The notes beneath the pieces were generated by a model. The model had not been told where the DNA came from and did not search any database. It saw only the letters and a program-made list of their open reading frames with translations. Both the position numbers and the translations under genes were made by a program. A stretch of 64,000 bases of DNA, taken from assembly GCA_029204225.1 (NCBI GenBank), contig CM055095.1:68979039-69043038 (forward strand), given 5' to 3'. Positions 33,961-45,130 of this stretch are shown here, piece by piece (position 1 is the first letter of the stretch; the number at the start of each line of letters is the position of its first letter). Source of the stretch: Diphasiastrum complanatum. Its lineage: Eukaryota > Streptophyta > Lycopodiopsida > Lycopodiales > Lycopodiaceae.

Positions 33961-34999
33961 TTAGGTTAAGAACAGTATGTCGAGGCCAACAGTGATGTCA
34001 GAAGTTGAAAATAATGACCTGCACTTTTTTTTCTTACCAGGCCACTCGCCGCTTTTCCACCAATTTGAAAGCCAAATCGGTGTCGCCTTCCGAAATGCAC
34101 TCAGTCGTCAATTCCCAACAACGTGCCCAGTGGAATGGTGAAACTACTTCTGGCATACTCCAAACACTTTCTCCGCTACAACCGCTCTGTTTTGCTGTAC
34201 CGTACTTGCAGGTACAGTCTGGGTGCCCTTCGTTTGGAGGTTATAGCCTTTCGTTTGGGTCAAAACGGGCAAAGGACCCAAAAATAGGGACTTTTTTGAG
34301 CTTTTGAACTGTTTCTTCACTTTGAAGAAACTTCACTCCTCACTTGTGAAGGGACCCAACTCAACTTTCAGTATGAAAATTTTTAATGAAGTTGAAGGCC
34401 ATAATGCACTTCAATTCTTCAGGACCCTATTTAAAGCTCATCCAATGGCTGAACCAAATCTTGTGGTTCACATTTCTCTCCCATCACAGATGCTGGACCG
34501 TTGATTTATTTGACACCTCATCCATAGGTTCAAAGTACATCTGGGCATCGAACTAAACTCTTGCAGACGCTATGGTCTTCGATACACTAAGCTGAGTGTT
34601 GCGTTGGGCGTGCGAACAGCCCGCGACTTCCCTGCCTGCGGCCGCGCCTTCCTTCCCTGAAAAATGTTGGATCAAGCTCTCCTGTAAATCGTTTTGAACA
34701 CGATTTGAGGCCTGGAGCAGGGTCGCCCTACTGAATCCATGACTGTAGAGTGTTCAGTCAGGAAATTCCGTGGAGAAACGGTGATTTTAGCTCAACTTGA
34801 CAAAATGGCTTTTTCACCTTTTTATCGCAAATCTGCTAGGTTAATTGTCTGGAGACAAATCTCTGACACAAACCTCATAATCTCTCCATGGCTCATTGAC
34901 AATGTGATTAGCTTCCTTCCTGTCCTTACGGCAGGCCGATAAACCAGTAATGAAATATGAGATGACTTCAAGTCTATAGATACCTACCAACTACTCAAT
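33961..34999. other. Unassigned DNA, locally GC-rich
   Basis: No gene recognised. It contains a TATTTAAAG TATA-like word at 34429 and a GC-rich block near 34610-34660 (TGCGGCCGCGCC) unlike the surroundings. Several short plus-strand frames exist but none has a motif. It could be a promoter or LTR remnant of another element. Confidence 0.25.
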
Positions 35000-36160
35000 A
35001 AGAATTGTAGATTTTTGAAGTTTCAATCTGTTGTTGTTTTTTATATCCTATTAAATATTGTTGACGATTCTGAGGCCGGTTTTTTCAATGGTATCAAATC
35101 TAATAAGTCCAAACTTGTAGATTTCAGATCTTTCTTTCACGATGTGATCGTCAATGATGACGATTGTATAGAATTTTATCATTTCCAAAGTAGGGCTTTA
35201 TTGATAGCCCTCAAACTACTAGAATCCTTTCTCCAAATTATAAATCATTAATTACTCTCCCTACTTACAATATAAATAATGACTCTTTTTTACTTTATCA
35301 AACATATCGGATTTTTTTGATTTCATAGAGGTCAAGGCTCTTTTCATTTTGAGCAAGGACCTTCATAAGTTCTCTAATTTAATTGATCATGAGACTAGTG
35401 ATCTTATCCCTTGTGTGGATGATTTAAACAATGATCAACTTTTTGGTTAGAAAAAGTTTACTTGAAGTTGGCTATTGAGTAGATGCATGAAAAAGAATGT
35501 GATCTTCCTACTGAAGAAGAATTTCTCAAATTCCAAAATTAACCTGGTTTTCCAGAGCCGATTGTCTATACTCTGACTTTATTGACATTACAATATTGAC
35601 GATGAGACAGTCATTGAGGAAGACAAAGTTGAATGCGTAAGTTTCATATCTTGAATTGTACTAATTGATGTTTTAATCCGAATTTTATATTGGAGCTCAC
35701 ATTTCTTTTTTTAGAATTTTTTGTTTTATTTTGATGAGTTTGCAATCTGTTGAAAAGGGCAGAGATCTTTTACTAGTCAATTTAAAAAAGATCATGCATT
35801 GGGCTATTATCTAAAGTTTTTCAAGAATAATAAGATAAGTATTGCCCATCAAAGTTTCATCAACACGGTGAAACAATGATTATGGCAACCAAGGCACTTT
35901 CTTATTTTCTTGGAGGACATAATTTTACCAAGGTCCATAAAATAATATTTGTTAAGAAATCTATTGCACTTAAAATTTTAAGATACGCACTAGTGAATTT
36001 CATGCTTAGATCATCACATTTGGCAATGTATGATGCCTATGTTGATCTAAGTGTTAGAACTACGAGCTCTTGGATCCATATGAAAGAAGAAAGTTATTGC
36101 ATGACTCCAAATTACAACTTTCATTCGAGAAAGTGTCAACAATGGAATAGACTTTGAAAA
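35000..36160 (+). pseudogene. Unknown coding-like remnant
   Basis: Open blocks at 35015-35251 (FFHDVIVNDDDCIEFYHF) and 35876-36157 (LSYFLGGHNFTKVHKII) are joined by stop-rich but coding-like sequence, with an acidic region and a GTAAG donor-like site near 35639. The last block runs into repeat copy B. I do not recognise the family. A decayed transposase or captured host gene would both fit. Confidence 0.3.
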
Positions 36161-37062
36161 TTTCAAATACTTTGTACTATTTTAGATTTCAAAAAAAGAT
36201 TTGTGTATGTCTACTGCCTATTGGCTTGTATAAATTTGCATGTTTTTTGAAATTGTTCATAATTCGTTGTTTTTGTATTATAAAAAATTTGCACTCTTCT
36301 GTAAAACCATTGGAAAAGTTGCAATGTATAGTTATTCTTTATGCTAGTTCCACCGTGTTGTGTACTTTTATGAAATGCCTCTCTTGCTTGCCAATGAGAT
36401 TTCTCCATTCTTTGTAAAGACCATATGTTGAGACTTCCACTATTTCTTGCAAACAATGTCAAATGATGTCATAATATGTGCTACAATTTATAGAAGCAAA
36501 ATCTAAATTAGTACCAGAAGTATCTAATTTAGTAGCACAAATTTATCTACAATATTGTTGCCCCAAAATCTTACCATATAATGTGTCACGTGATCTGCTC
36601 CCCATGCACTTTGAACTGCATCAACAAACTTACTTGTTTTTTGTATTATTTGCACATCAATGTTTGAAAATTCAGTTTTCCTTAAATATTTCACCATGTT
36701 GTCAAACTTTTTTCAAACTTTTGCTTTGACTAGATGAGTCAAAACCTCATGTCTCAAAATCTTGAATTGCAGCTATTATCTCTTTCAAACTGAGTATTGA
36801 ATTTTGGAATCTTTCTAGAGAAATTTGATAAAAATCTACGAGCTTTGGATCCTCCAATACTTAGTTTGCTTGGAATATTTCTTGATTTACTTGAAAGCTT
36901 ATAGTCTTTTATTATTTTAACATGACCTTTATGTAAGCCTTAGACAAATCATCATCAAATCTAGAAATGGCTTGTTTCAAAGATGATTATTGTTTGGTAT
37001 TCCATGCAAATGAGATGTGAAAATATATTATTATTTTTATTATATGCATCTCTACATGCAAT
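35993..37062 (+). repeat. 1.1-kb dispersed repeat, copy B
   Basis: Same orientation as 1650-2749, with the same order of landmarks from ATGCTTAGATCATCACATTT to CTCTACATGCAAT. The flanks differ from copy A, so these are the real ends of the shared block. Confidence 0.75.
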
Positions 37063-37195
37063 GTACAAATATGAACATTATGAATAGAAGTCGGTAGTAC
37101 AAGCTTCCAATTTGGATCTTCTCAATCTCTTGATATTATTGTACTTCCAAACATACATCAATTCGTTTGTTATTCGTGTATGCAGTGGCTCATGA

Positions 37196-38440
37196 TCTGA
37201 AAATCCATTTTGCGGATGAGAAATCTGCTTTCCTGCATGAAGAATTGGAAGAGACTTATTAATGGAACAAACACTTGGTTTTGTAAGCCAAGAATATCCA
37301 GAATACGGATGTCACATGAATAAAAGCATTTATGGTCTCAAACAAGCAGTTCTGGGCTCAAACAAGCAGCGAGACAATGGTATAGAAAGAAGGACGAAGC
37401 ACTACGTTCCATAAGTTTCAAACCTCTATTTGTTGAATCAAATAATCATTCTAGCTATTTATGTTGATGACACGCTTATCTTCTCAAGAAGAGATAAGTT
37501 AATTTCAGATGTCAAAAGAGACATTTTTGAAATATTTGAGATCGCTGACCTAGGAGAAGCTAAAATCTATCTAGACTTGCAGATCGTGAGAGACTTTGAA
37601 GGTGGTAAGTTGTATCTTCACCAACAAAAGTACACTCAAAAGACCATTGAAGACTTCAACATGCTCAAATGCAAACGTGGGCATATTCCCATGATATCTG
37701 AAACAATACTGAGCAAGGTAGATTATCCGCAGACTCTCGAGGAAGAGGAACGAATGGCCAAAACACCCTATTGTAGGCTGATTGGATCATTATTATATCT
37801 AGCAGACAACATGAGACCTGATATAGCGATTGTAGTATACAGGTTGAGCCAATATAATCAGAACCCAGGATCGTTGCATTGGAAGTTGGCAAAGAGAGTA
37901 CTACAATATCTCCAGGAAACGAAAGACCATGGACTGTGTTATTCGAAGGAAGTTGGATTTCACATCAAATCTTAAAGTGACGCAAGCTGGGCATCCATGA
38001 AGAATGATAGCAAAAGTATTTTAGGAGGTTGTACTATAGCATATGGCGCAGCCATACTCTGGATTAGCAAGAAGCAAACAATAGTAGCTCAATCTTCCTA
38101 TGAAGCAAAATATGTAGTAGCAACCAAGATGGCAAACGAGCTGATCTGGATTAAACAGATATTGGAAGGATTTGATGAATCTAGTTCTGAACCTTATTAC
38201 TTGTTAATGGATAACACTTCAGCAATCTATTTTACGAAAGATCATGTATTTCACTCAGAAAAGAAGCACATAGCTATCAAGTATCATGTGATTTGAGACT
38301 TAGTCGAGAAGAAGATACTAAAGACAATCTTCATACCCATAGAGGAAATGACAACTAATATCTCTACAAAGCCACTAAGTAAAGCTTTGTTCGAGAAGCA
38401 GCGAAGAAGATTGGGGTTAATCCAACTGCCAATTTGAGAG
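37196..38440 (+). pseudogene. Copia 4 reverse transcriptase and RNase H
   Basis: A frame-shifted RT start (EQTLGFVSQEYPEYGCH, SIYGLKQA). From 37430 an open block of 181 codons holds the catalytic YVDDTLIFS, LGEAKIYLDLQIVRD and MRPDIAIVVYRLSQY. After a stop, the RNase H block 37997-38296 has GCTIAYGAAILWISKKQ, SSYEAKYVVA and the acidic MDNTSAIYFTKD. A further stop precedes the end. These are diagnostic copia RT/RNase H motifs, though broken in at least three places. Confidence 0.85.
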
Positions 38441-38445
38441 GGAGC

Positions 38446-39067
38446 CATAGAACAACTAATCAGACAAATCTTGATTCTAGTAACAAAGCACGCAGTTTAC
38501 TTGACAAAGGATGAGAAAGAAATGAACACAAACTTGAAACATTTCTATTCGTCACCAACTCAAAAGATTTGCGAAACAATTTCTAGTAGGAACTCGTGGC
38601 TTTCTAGTTGAAGCTCGAAAGATTCGCAAACAGAATCTTGTCGTGAAATATTCTGTTTCTTGTTCAAGCCTCAGATGTCGCAAAATTGTCGCGAACAATT
38701 CGCGAAATCTTCTGGACTGTTCTTCAAGCTCACCTGTCGCAAAACTATCTTGAACAATTCGCAAAATATTCTAGATTTCTACTTCAAGGGAGATGAAATG
38801 TCGTAAACTGTCATGCAAAAAATACAAATAATGTGAAGGCCTTTGCCAATGTTATTTTTCTAACATTCGAGGCATTCGATGACTTACGAAAAACCGAAGT
38901 GAGAGAAAAATACCGAAAGACGAAAATCCTAAAAATGCTGACACTATGAGCCGTTTTTGAGTAATTATGCAGACTATGTAAAAACACGAAGAAAGCTGAA
39001 GGTTTGGATAAAATTTAGACAAAGATTAAAAAATCGATCAGTCGATTAGTAGGAGAATAATCCAACA
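38446..39067 (+). repeat. Probable Copia 4 3' LTR with tandem units
   Basis: About 620 bp ending CCAACA. At 38558-38790 there are four degenerate units of about 60 bp, each ending in a TTCAAG/TTGAAG word and containing AACAATTCGCGAAAT-like text. Each unit includes short TCGCGA palindromes. No partner LTR is present. Confidence 0.55.
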
Positions 39068-40206
39068 AGGTGATGGTGATGGAGGGTATAGGAGAAACAA
39101 GAACGATGGTGGAAGGTGGAGGAATGTGAGCGATAGAAATGGAAGGGGCTATAGTAGTGGGCGGAGGAACAGAGGCATAAGAAGTTGTTGCAGGATGAGG
39201 CGGTGCGGTACGTTGGCGTGTGGAAGGGGGACTAGTGGAGAATGAAGTGATGTCGCAGATGCATTTGTTGGCAGGAGGAGGGTTATGGCAAGGGTGGAGA
39301 GAAGGGGCCCCACAGCGAATCTGTCCCGTACATTGGGCTTTATGGTCCTCTTCAGCTCGGAGATGATGAAGGCATGCCAATCATAGGGCACAACCGTATT
39401 GTTAGCAAACTCTTGGTGCGATTGCTCGAGTTTATGGAGGAGAAGGGATTGAATGCGGTCCTTACACAAACTTTCCACAGCTACAAAATTGCTCAGGAGA
39501 TGAGCAGTAGCTTGGGGTTTGTTGATAGCATCTATTAGGTAACCATTGTTTGTATGTAGAATCGATTCTAAGGGGTTTAGGTAGGGGTGGATGGTGGTAG
39601 AAGCACAACGGTGTGACGACTTGGCTCGATCACTGGGAAGGATTCCAATGGTGGCCAGGGAGGCGGTGTTCACATGCACGCAGTGAGTGGTACTTTGGTA
39701 TTGGATATAAAAGCGATTTTTTTTATTTTCATCCCACATGGCGTAGGCCATGACTGTGAATTCTAGGTTGAGGGGCACAGGTAAAAAGCATTGGGTAAAT
39801 GGCCATTTCTTCGAGGAGAGGCTAGGCAGTCTAGATCCATGTTGGTGGAATCAGGGACGTCGCAACGGACAACTTGGGTGGTGTCAGTTTCGTCAAAAGG
39901 ACTGGATGGCTGGTTATCGGGGCTGGTGGAAGATGCCATTGGAGAGGTAGGGTAAGAATGGGGTATGATAATAGAGAAAAAGACTCAAAAAGGAAAAAAT
40001 CACTCAAAAAGAGAAAAAAGACTGAATTTTGGAGGGATGGAGGTGGAACAAGTGGGAACAAGGATGAAACAAGTGGTTGTAAGTGCTGAGGATGGCGTGT
40101 GTGAAGTTTGGTCACAATTGAAGACAATAGGAAATTCAGTTAGAAAATCCGCAAGAGCTTTGCTGTGTAAAGTGACAAATGACTCGAATTTCCTGCTTAT
40201 ATAGAG
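39068..40206 (-). pseudogene. Unidentified gene with TATA box, truncated by Copia 4
   Basis: On the minus strand a TATATAAG box (40203-40196) precedes a roughly 230-nt pyrimidine-rich leader and an ATG at 39939 (MASSTSPDNQPSSPFDETD). After about 55 codons the frame shifts. The next frame (39778-39149) is open for 209 codons (LEFTVMAYAMWDENKKNRF, VESLCKDRIQSLLLHKLEQS). Another shift near 39300 leads to a Pro/Ser/Thr-rich tail (TSYASVPPPTTIAPSISIA) that stops being original sequence at 39067, the Copia 4 LTR end. I do not recognise the protein. It could be a host gene relic or an element-encoded gag-like protein. Confidence 0.45.
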
Positions 40207-40216
40207 GAGAATTAGA

Positions 40217-40596
40217 GTGCGTATTAGGAGAAGTGCACTTTCCACTGCTCAGTTCCATACAAATTTTTGCAGGGACCTTCTTCACAATATTCACGGAGGC
40301 CTAGGATTTCTCGCCTTAAGTTGCAACTATTTTCAAGGAAGTGAAGCCTACAAGTCCAATATCAACTTCAAGCATGGAGGGAATTAAAGAAAATGGTGGC
40401 ACATTGCTGGAATGCTCATGAAAGGAGTTGGCAATTGATTTCTACCAAAGAAATCCTATCATGGATTTGGTGAATTTGCTACTATGAAGGATCCCTTGGT
40501 TGGTCTTCTCATCACACTTACACCAAAGGGTCCACTCAACTAGTTTCACAAGTTTTTCATTTGATCTAGTATCTCATCAAGCTAGTTTTTGAGGAG
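40217..40596 (+). other. Short coding-like remnant before an LTR
   Basis: One frame holds a suggestive but unidentified sequence with stops, and the segment ends in AAGCTAGTTTTTGAGGAG, which resembles the end of the Copia 5 gag-pol frame plus polypurine tract (compare 51990-52006). It is probably the 3' tail of a lost copia element of that group. Confidence 0.35.
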
Positions 40597-40990
40597 TGTG
40601 AAAAATTGGCAAAATCTAGCTTGAGTATTTTGCATATTTTTGCAAGTATGGAAGTCTCACACGTCTGGAGAATGTTCCCACATGTGAAAAATAGTCATAG
40701 ACATGTTAGATCAATGTTGAGTTATGGGTACTTCAAATTTTGTAGGCATCTATCCACATTTTTATGTACCATGTTGAGCCTTGAAGGTTCTTGGCATTTA
40801 TTTTTTGTAAGTAATCACAAAAAGTTGGCCAATATCTAGAAAAAAAATTCTTGTTCTTTCTTAGATTTTGTGTGAATGAAACTTTTCTACGGACATATTG
40901 ATAATGGGTGACTCAAGAAGGGGTTTGCAAGAAGAGAGAACTGAAATAGTTGTATTGAGCAATGAGAATCTTGAGAGAGTTGGTATAATG
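40597..40990 (+). repeat. LTR fragment of the Copia 5/8 group
   Basis: Starts TGTGAAAAATTGGCAAAATC directly after GAGGAG, matching the LTR starts at 63870 and, more distantly, 46231 and 44684. It includes a TCTCACACGTCTGGAG motif in the place where Copia 5 has its CACGTG palindrome. The right limit is not clear. Confidence 0.6.
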
Positions 40991-41264
40991 GAAGTATAAT
41001 TGACTGTCAAATTCATTACTGTATGCATTAATAATTATTTTGGTTTAACTAGAAAGGCTTGACTTTGTTATATGATTCTGATAAATAACTCTATGGATTT
41101 TCAATTCATGGAATTAGAATGGTAGGCTATTCTATTGTATAAGGTTTTTAATTCCTTTAGAATAGTAGTTTCAAAATTTCAAATTGATCTCCACAATCAA
41201 GAGCACGTATTGGTGCTCATGTTTGCTTTATATTTTGAAAGCACCTTCAGGAGTGGATTATGCA

Positions 41265-41396
41265 TGCAACTTTCTCTTTCCTCTGGAATCTGCTATTCTC
41301 TCTCTACAATGTGCACTCTCTCTCTACAAAATTTGTGTTCAATCTTCGGAATGTGCATTCTCTCTCCACAATGTGTGTTCTCTCTCTATGAAACCT
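41265..41396 (+). repeat. CT-rich degenerate tandem repeat
   Basis: Repeated ATGTGCATTCTCTCTCTACA-like units of about 20-36 bp. They lead directly into the GC-rich inverted repeat that follows. Confidence 0.7.
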
Positions 41397-41460
41397 TCCG
41401 TGTAGGTCGGGGCCTTGCCCTCAGGCTTCTCCCCTCGGGCAAGGGCCCTCCCTGCACGGA
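41397..41460. repeat. GC-rich 64-bp imperfect hairpin
   Basis: TCCGTGTAGG near the left end pairs with CCTGCACGGA at the right end, and GGGGCCTTGCCC pairs with GGGCAAGGGCCC around a loop of about 16 nt. About 20 of 24 stem positions pair. It stands out from the AT-rich surroundings. Function unknown. Confidence 0.7.
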
Positions 41461-42814
41461 ATGCCCTCGAATGGCCACCACACATAACATGTAGAAAAGT
41501 TGAAGATGTCAACTTACAAGCTATAAAATTGTCCTTCCAAATCAATTCATGAATGAAATAAGATATAAAATTTTCAAAATTTAAATTTCTACAAATGATT
41601 GAAAATAATTAGTCTTGTATTTCACCACCAAAATTTACTAAAAATGCATTATGTGAGGGAAATTGAAGGACATGCAAAACAACTTAACAATACCCAACAC
41701 ACGTGACACCACTTAGTGGAAGACATTGATAATTGCATGTAGGTCCTTATAGAATCTAGGTGTTCTGAATTATTTGAAGATGCTAATTTGACACAAAGTG
41801 TATTTGAAACACGCCAATATATGAATACCAATATCATATATGGCTCAGTGCTCATTGAAGGATGTCATTCAGCCTTTGCTATTTAGGGACAAGAAGAAAG
41901 GAATCCCCTATAATGTCTGACCTCTGTCCCTTGTACGCGTGTAGTGTATACTAGGCCCTACTCACATGCCCATTGCACTTTCTCACAAAACAGCTCCCAA
42001 AGCACATGAAATGTCCGTGTCATACAAATATAAATAGGCCAAATGTGAATACACCATTTGTGCAACTCATACTAATAATTCAAAAAATAATAGTACCAGC
42101 ACTTGCGGAAACATTTTTTTCAACCTTACATAAAACCTACTGGGCATTACACCAATTAGGCTTTTGAAAATGTTGAAAGCTCGAAACCTAAAAAAAAAAA
42201 ATTAGGCGGCCAAAAGCCTAAAAGTGAAAAATTTAAGACGGCCAAAAGCCTACAACTGAAAAATTTCAAAGGTCGCTAAAAGCTTTTAATATTAAATTTC
42301 TAACACATTGGATGATTACAGCGTCAAATGTTGCGGAAATCCGAGAACAGGTTTTTCTCAAATCCAAAATCTACATTGTTCTGTGCTCTAAAAAGTAAAT
42401 ATTTTCCAACAATTTTAACTCACAAATAACCTGAATAGAATGATATCAGTGAGCTTCTAATGTTTTGAAAATTATCATTATTGATAACACAATGTAACAT
42501 AATGCAAAATACCACATATATAGATATTGGCCTCAGAAGATCATTGATTATGTATGTGAAACTTAGATATCGTGTTCCATTAAAAAATTTCAGCTCAAGC
42601 CTCAAACATTATTGCCTCAAGTCTCCAGAAATCAGCTAACTAACAATAATCATATGAATGTCAAACAAATAGGGAATACAAAATTGATAAGACATTAGCT
42701 AACAAAAATATGAGAAAAAAAAATATTAAATATCTTATTAGAGTGTTAACTGCATTGCATAAAGAACTCAAATCCACTATAAGTAATAATTAAAATGTCA
42801 AAATCTAATGACAT
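41461..42814. other. Unassigned DNA with short AAAAGCCT repeats
   Basis: No gene recognised. At 42207-42290 three degenerate units of 32 bp (GGCCAAAAGCCTAAAAGTGAA) follow a poly-A run. The rest is AT-rich. The right part may be the untranslated end of Gypsy 2, whose integrase stops at 42815, but no LTR is visible. Confidence 0.3.
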
Positions 42815-43762
42815 TTAAATGTGAATGGATTGATCAAAAATTTCTTTTCTTTTATTCTGAACTCGTTCAGTCTTGATTAATGAAAGACGATGATCCTCCT
42901 CCGATTGCGTCAAAGATAGCGTCAAAGATATCATCCGCTCCTGGAGACTATCGTGTTCATCCATTCGCTCTTCATTACTAATGCGAAACGTCGGAACTTC
43001 GAATTCTTTTGGTAGTATGGGATGCATTCCATACACAAGATAGTATGGAGTTTGCCTAGTTGTGATCTTTTCAGCAGTTCCGTATGCCCATAAGACTGAT
43101 GGTAACTTCTGGTCCCAATCAGAAGAATGTGTTTCCGTTACTTTATTCAAAATTGTACACAGAATTCCGTTAGCCCGCTCTGTAAGCCCATTTGCTTTTG
43201 GATTATATGGAGTGGTCTGGCGATGTGTAATAGAAAAATATGACAACATGGCCTCGATTGTCTGATTAGGGAAATGGGTTCTCCTATCGCTAACGAGTTC
43301 TAAGGGACATCCATATCGCGTGATAATGTTTTGGCATAAAAACTTTGCTACATTCTTAGCATCATTCTTAATTGTGGCTTCGGCCTCTACCATCCTGGTA
43401 GCATAGTTCATGGCAACGAGAATGTAACGACGACGAGTTTTACGTGTGATCGATTTGATAGGCCCTAAAAAATCTATCCCCCACTTCTCAAAGGGTGCTA
43501 AGGGAATAACTGGAGTAAGCGGCCAATGTGTCGCGAAGCTGGGTTTTCCCATCCTCTGACATGCATCACATCTTTGAATGAATAATTTAACATCTCTGTA
43601 GACGGTAGACCACCAATATTTAGCATTGAAAATTTTTTTTGCAGTGTTTTTAAGAGCATAGTGACCCCCCAATTCTTCCTCATGTAATGCACTTATTACA
43701 ACAGTCATCTCGGTTGGTTCTAAACATCGGCAGAGACTATCATCAGCTCCTAACTTATACAA
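42815..43762 (-). pseudogene. Gypsy 2 integrase
   Basis: 315 uninterrupted codons. Zinc region GGHYALKNTAKKIF and FIQRCDACQRMGKP. Core with Asp in WGIDFLGP, Asp in LVSDRRTHF (a Gly-to-Arg change beside it) and Glu in GLTERANG. Downstream PYYLVYGMHPILP matches the usual TP..LVYG....P motif. The C-terminus is charged (ERMISLTLSLTQSEEDHR). The frame is open but lacks the rest of pol, and upstream codons carry stops, so I class it as a relic. Confidence 0.85.
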
Positions 43763-44005
43763 TATTCTATTTACAATCGTATAAGTTCCTACTTTTGAAA
43801 GAAAAATAGTTTTTTGTTGTTTATTAAAATGTTCGAAATAAATCTGGTCCTATAAAAAGTTAATAATGTCCATATAAATTGATGTTTCTGATTGGATACG
43901 CATTATATGTTCATCCAAAAATTCATCAGAAATGGGTTCAAACTGATTTTTCGTTTGGAAGCGGGATATATAATCAGCAATTTGATGATCCTTGCCTCTT
44001 CTTAA

Positions 44006-44340
44006 TTATACTTCATAATTAAACTTATCTAATAATAATACCCATCTAGCTACCCTACCCGAAAGATCAGGTTTATTCACTAAATGTTTCAATGCGTAGT
44101 GATCTACATGAAAAACGAAAGGGTATCTTAAAAGATAATGTCTAAATTTTTTTACTGAATAAATCATTCCTAGTGCTTCTCGCTCTGTAGCGGAATAGTT
44201 CTTTTTTGATGCAACAAGTTGCCTACCCGCATAATAAATTGGGTAATCTACATTTTGGTCATCTTTCTGACTAAGCACTACACCTATTGCAAACGATGAT
44301 GTATCTACATATACATGGAACTTTTTAGCCCAATTTGGAG
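44006..44340 (-). pseudogene. Gypsy 2 RNase H
   Basis: Starts in HVYVDTSSFAIGVVLSQ (catalytic Asp), continues to KKNYSATEREALGMIY (catalytic Glu) and FHVDHYALKHLVNK (Asp). Stops then separate it from the integrase, with linker text (HQIADYISRF) readable between. Confidence 0.83.
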
Positions 44341-45130
44341 GTCTAACTCAGTTGCTTGAGAGTATGTTTTTGGCACAAGAGGATGATCAAGGATCTTCAC
44401 TTGCTGGATTTTTCAGAGAGCCCAATCATCTTTTGTGACAATCAATCAGCCTAAAGAATGACATCCAATCCTATCTTTCATGCTAGGAGCAAGCATATTG
44501 AGATACAGTATCATTTTGTGAGGGAGCGAGTCATTGCAAAGGAGGTGGAGCTTCAACATGTGTCTTCAAGGGAATGTGTAGCTGATATCTTCACCAAAGC
44601 ATTGGGAAAAGACTTGTTCATGAAGCATAGGACTTCACTTGGAGTATTATCAAAGTCTATGCTAAAACTAGTTGAAGAGGGAGTGTGAAAGATTCAACTA
44701 GTTTCATCACATTTTGCAATATTTCCATATTTGGCATATTGAGGCCAAAACTTGTTTTAGACTTAGAGGTTGACTTTTCAAAGCTCATTAGTCTAAATTT
44801 CATTTGAATAAACACTTTTTGAAAGTGTGGGAAAGATAGAATGCGAGTTTGAGTAGATTCAATTTGAATAAGTTGGGTACATTGAATCTAGACCCAAAAT
44901 TGGTAGGGTTAGCATTTTGGTGGGAAAGCCAAGTGGCCAAATAGGGTTTGGACCTGCTATAAAAGGATGTAACTTGTGGAGAGAGTCATCTTCTCACTTC
45001 TCTATCTCATTTCATGCTTATACATGGTTCTCTTGGGTTCTACTATCCATTGGTGCACTATCTTGGTGATTGCTTGCAATTCTGTGTAGAATGATCTATA
45101 TTTGCTATTTTTGGATCCACACGTGTGAAA
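44341..45130 (+). mobile_element. Copia 7: 3' end only (RNase H tail plus LTR)
   Basis: The last RNase H codons from about 44352 and the polypurine tract GAAGAGGGAG are followed by an LTR starting TGTGAAAGATTC at 44684. Closely related to Copia 5: HARSKHIEI, VIAKEVELQHVSS and CVADIFTK are shared. Everything upstream has been replaced by Gypsy 2. The LTR end near 45130 is approximate. Confidence 0.78.
44352..44690 (+). pseudogene. Copia 7 RNase H C-terminus
   Basis: Contains SPIIFCDNQSA, then a stop where Copia 5 has a Gln-Ser pair, then an open block from 44458 (SNPIFHARSKHIEIQYHFV, SRECVADIFTKALGKD). It ends KLVEEGV with the stop inside the LTR, exactly as in Copia 5. Confidence 0.83.

Larger units (their letters stand above)
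37170..39067 (+). mobile_element. Copia 4: 5'-truncated copia fragment with probable 3' LTR
   Basis: Begins inside RT and continues through RNase H to a TTTGAGAGGGAG tract (38434-38445), then about 620 bp of probable LTR ending AATCCAACA at 39067. Gag, protease and integrase are absent. The expected TG at the LTR start is not clear (CCATAG is present), so the start is approximate. Confidence 0.75.
42815..44340 (-). mobile_element. Gypsy 2 fragment: RNase H and integrase
   Basis: Minus-strand Ty3/gypsy fragment without LTRs. It begins abruptly at 44340 inside RNase H, against copia sequence of the opposite strand, and ends after the integrase C-terminus. Different family from Gypsy 1 judged by the protein text. 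Confidence 0.82.

Noticed and set aside
38558-38790. CRISPR-like array
   Set aside because: The units are degenerate, lack unique spacers and lie inside a plant LTR.
40217-40560. Conserved host gene fragment
   Set aside because: One frame looks protein-like (HGGLGFLALSCNYFQGSEAY) but another frame is equally open in parts, stops are frequent and no family could be recognised.
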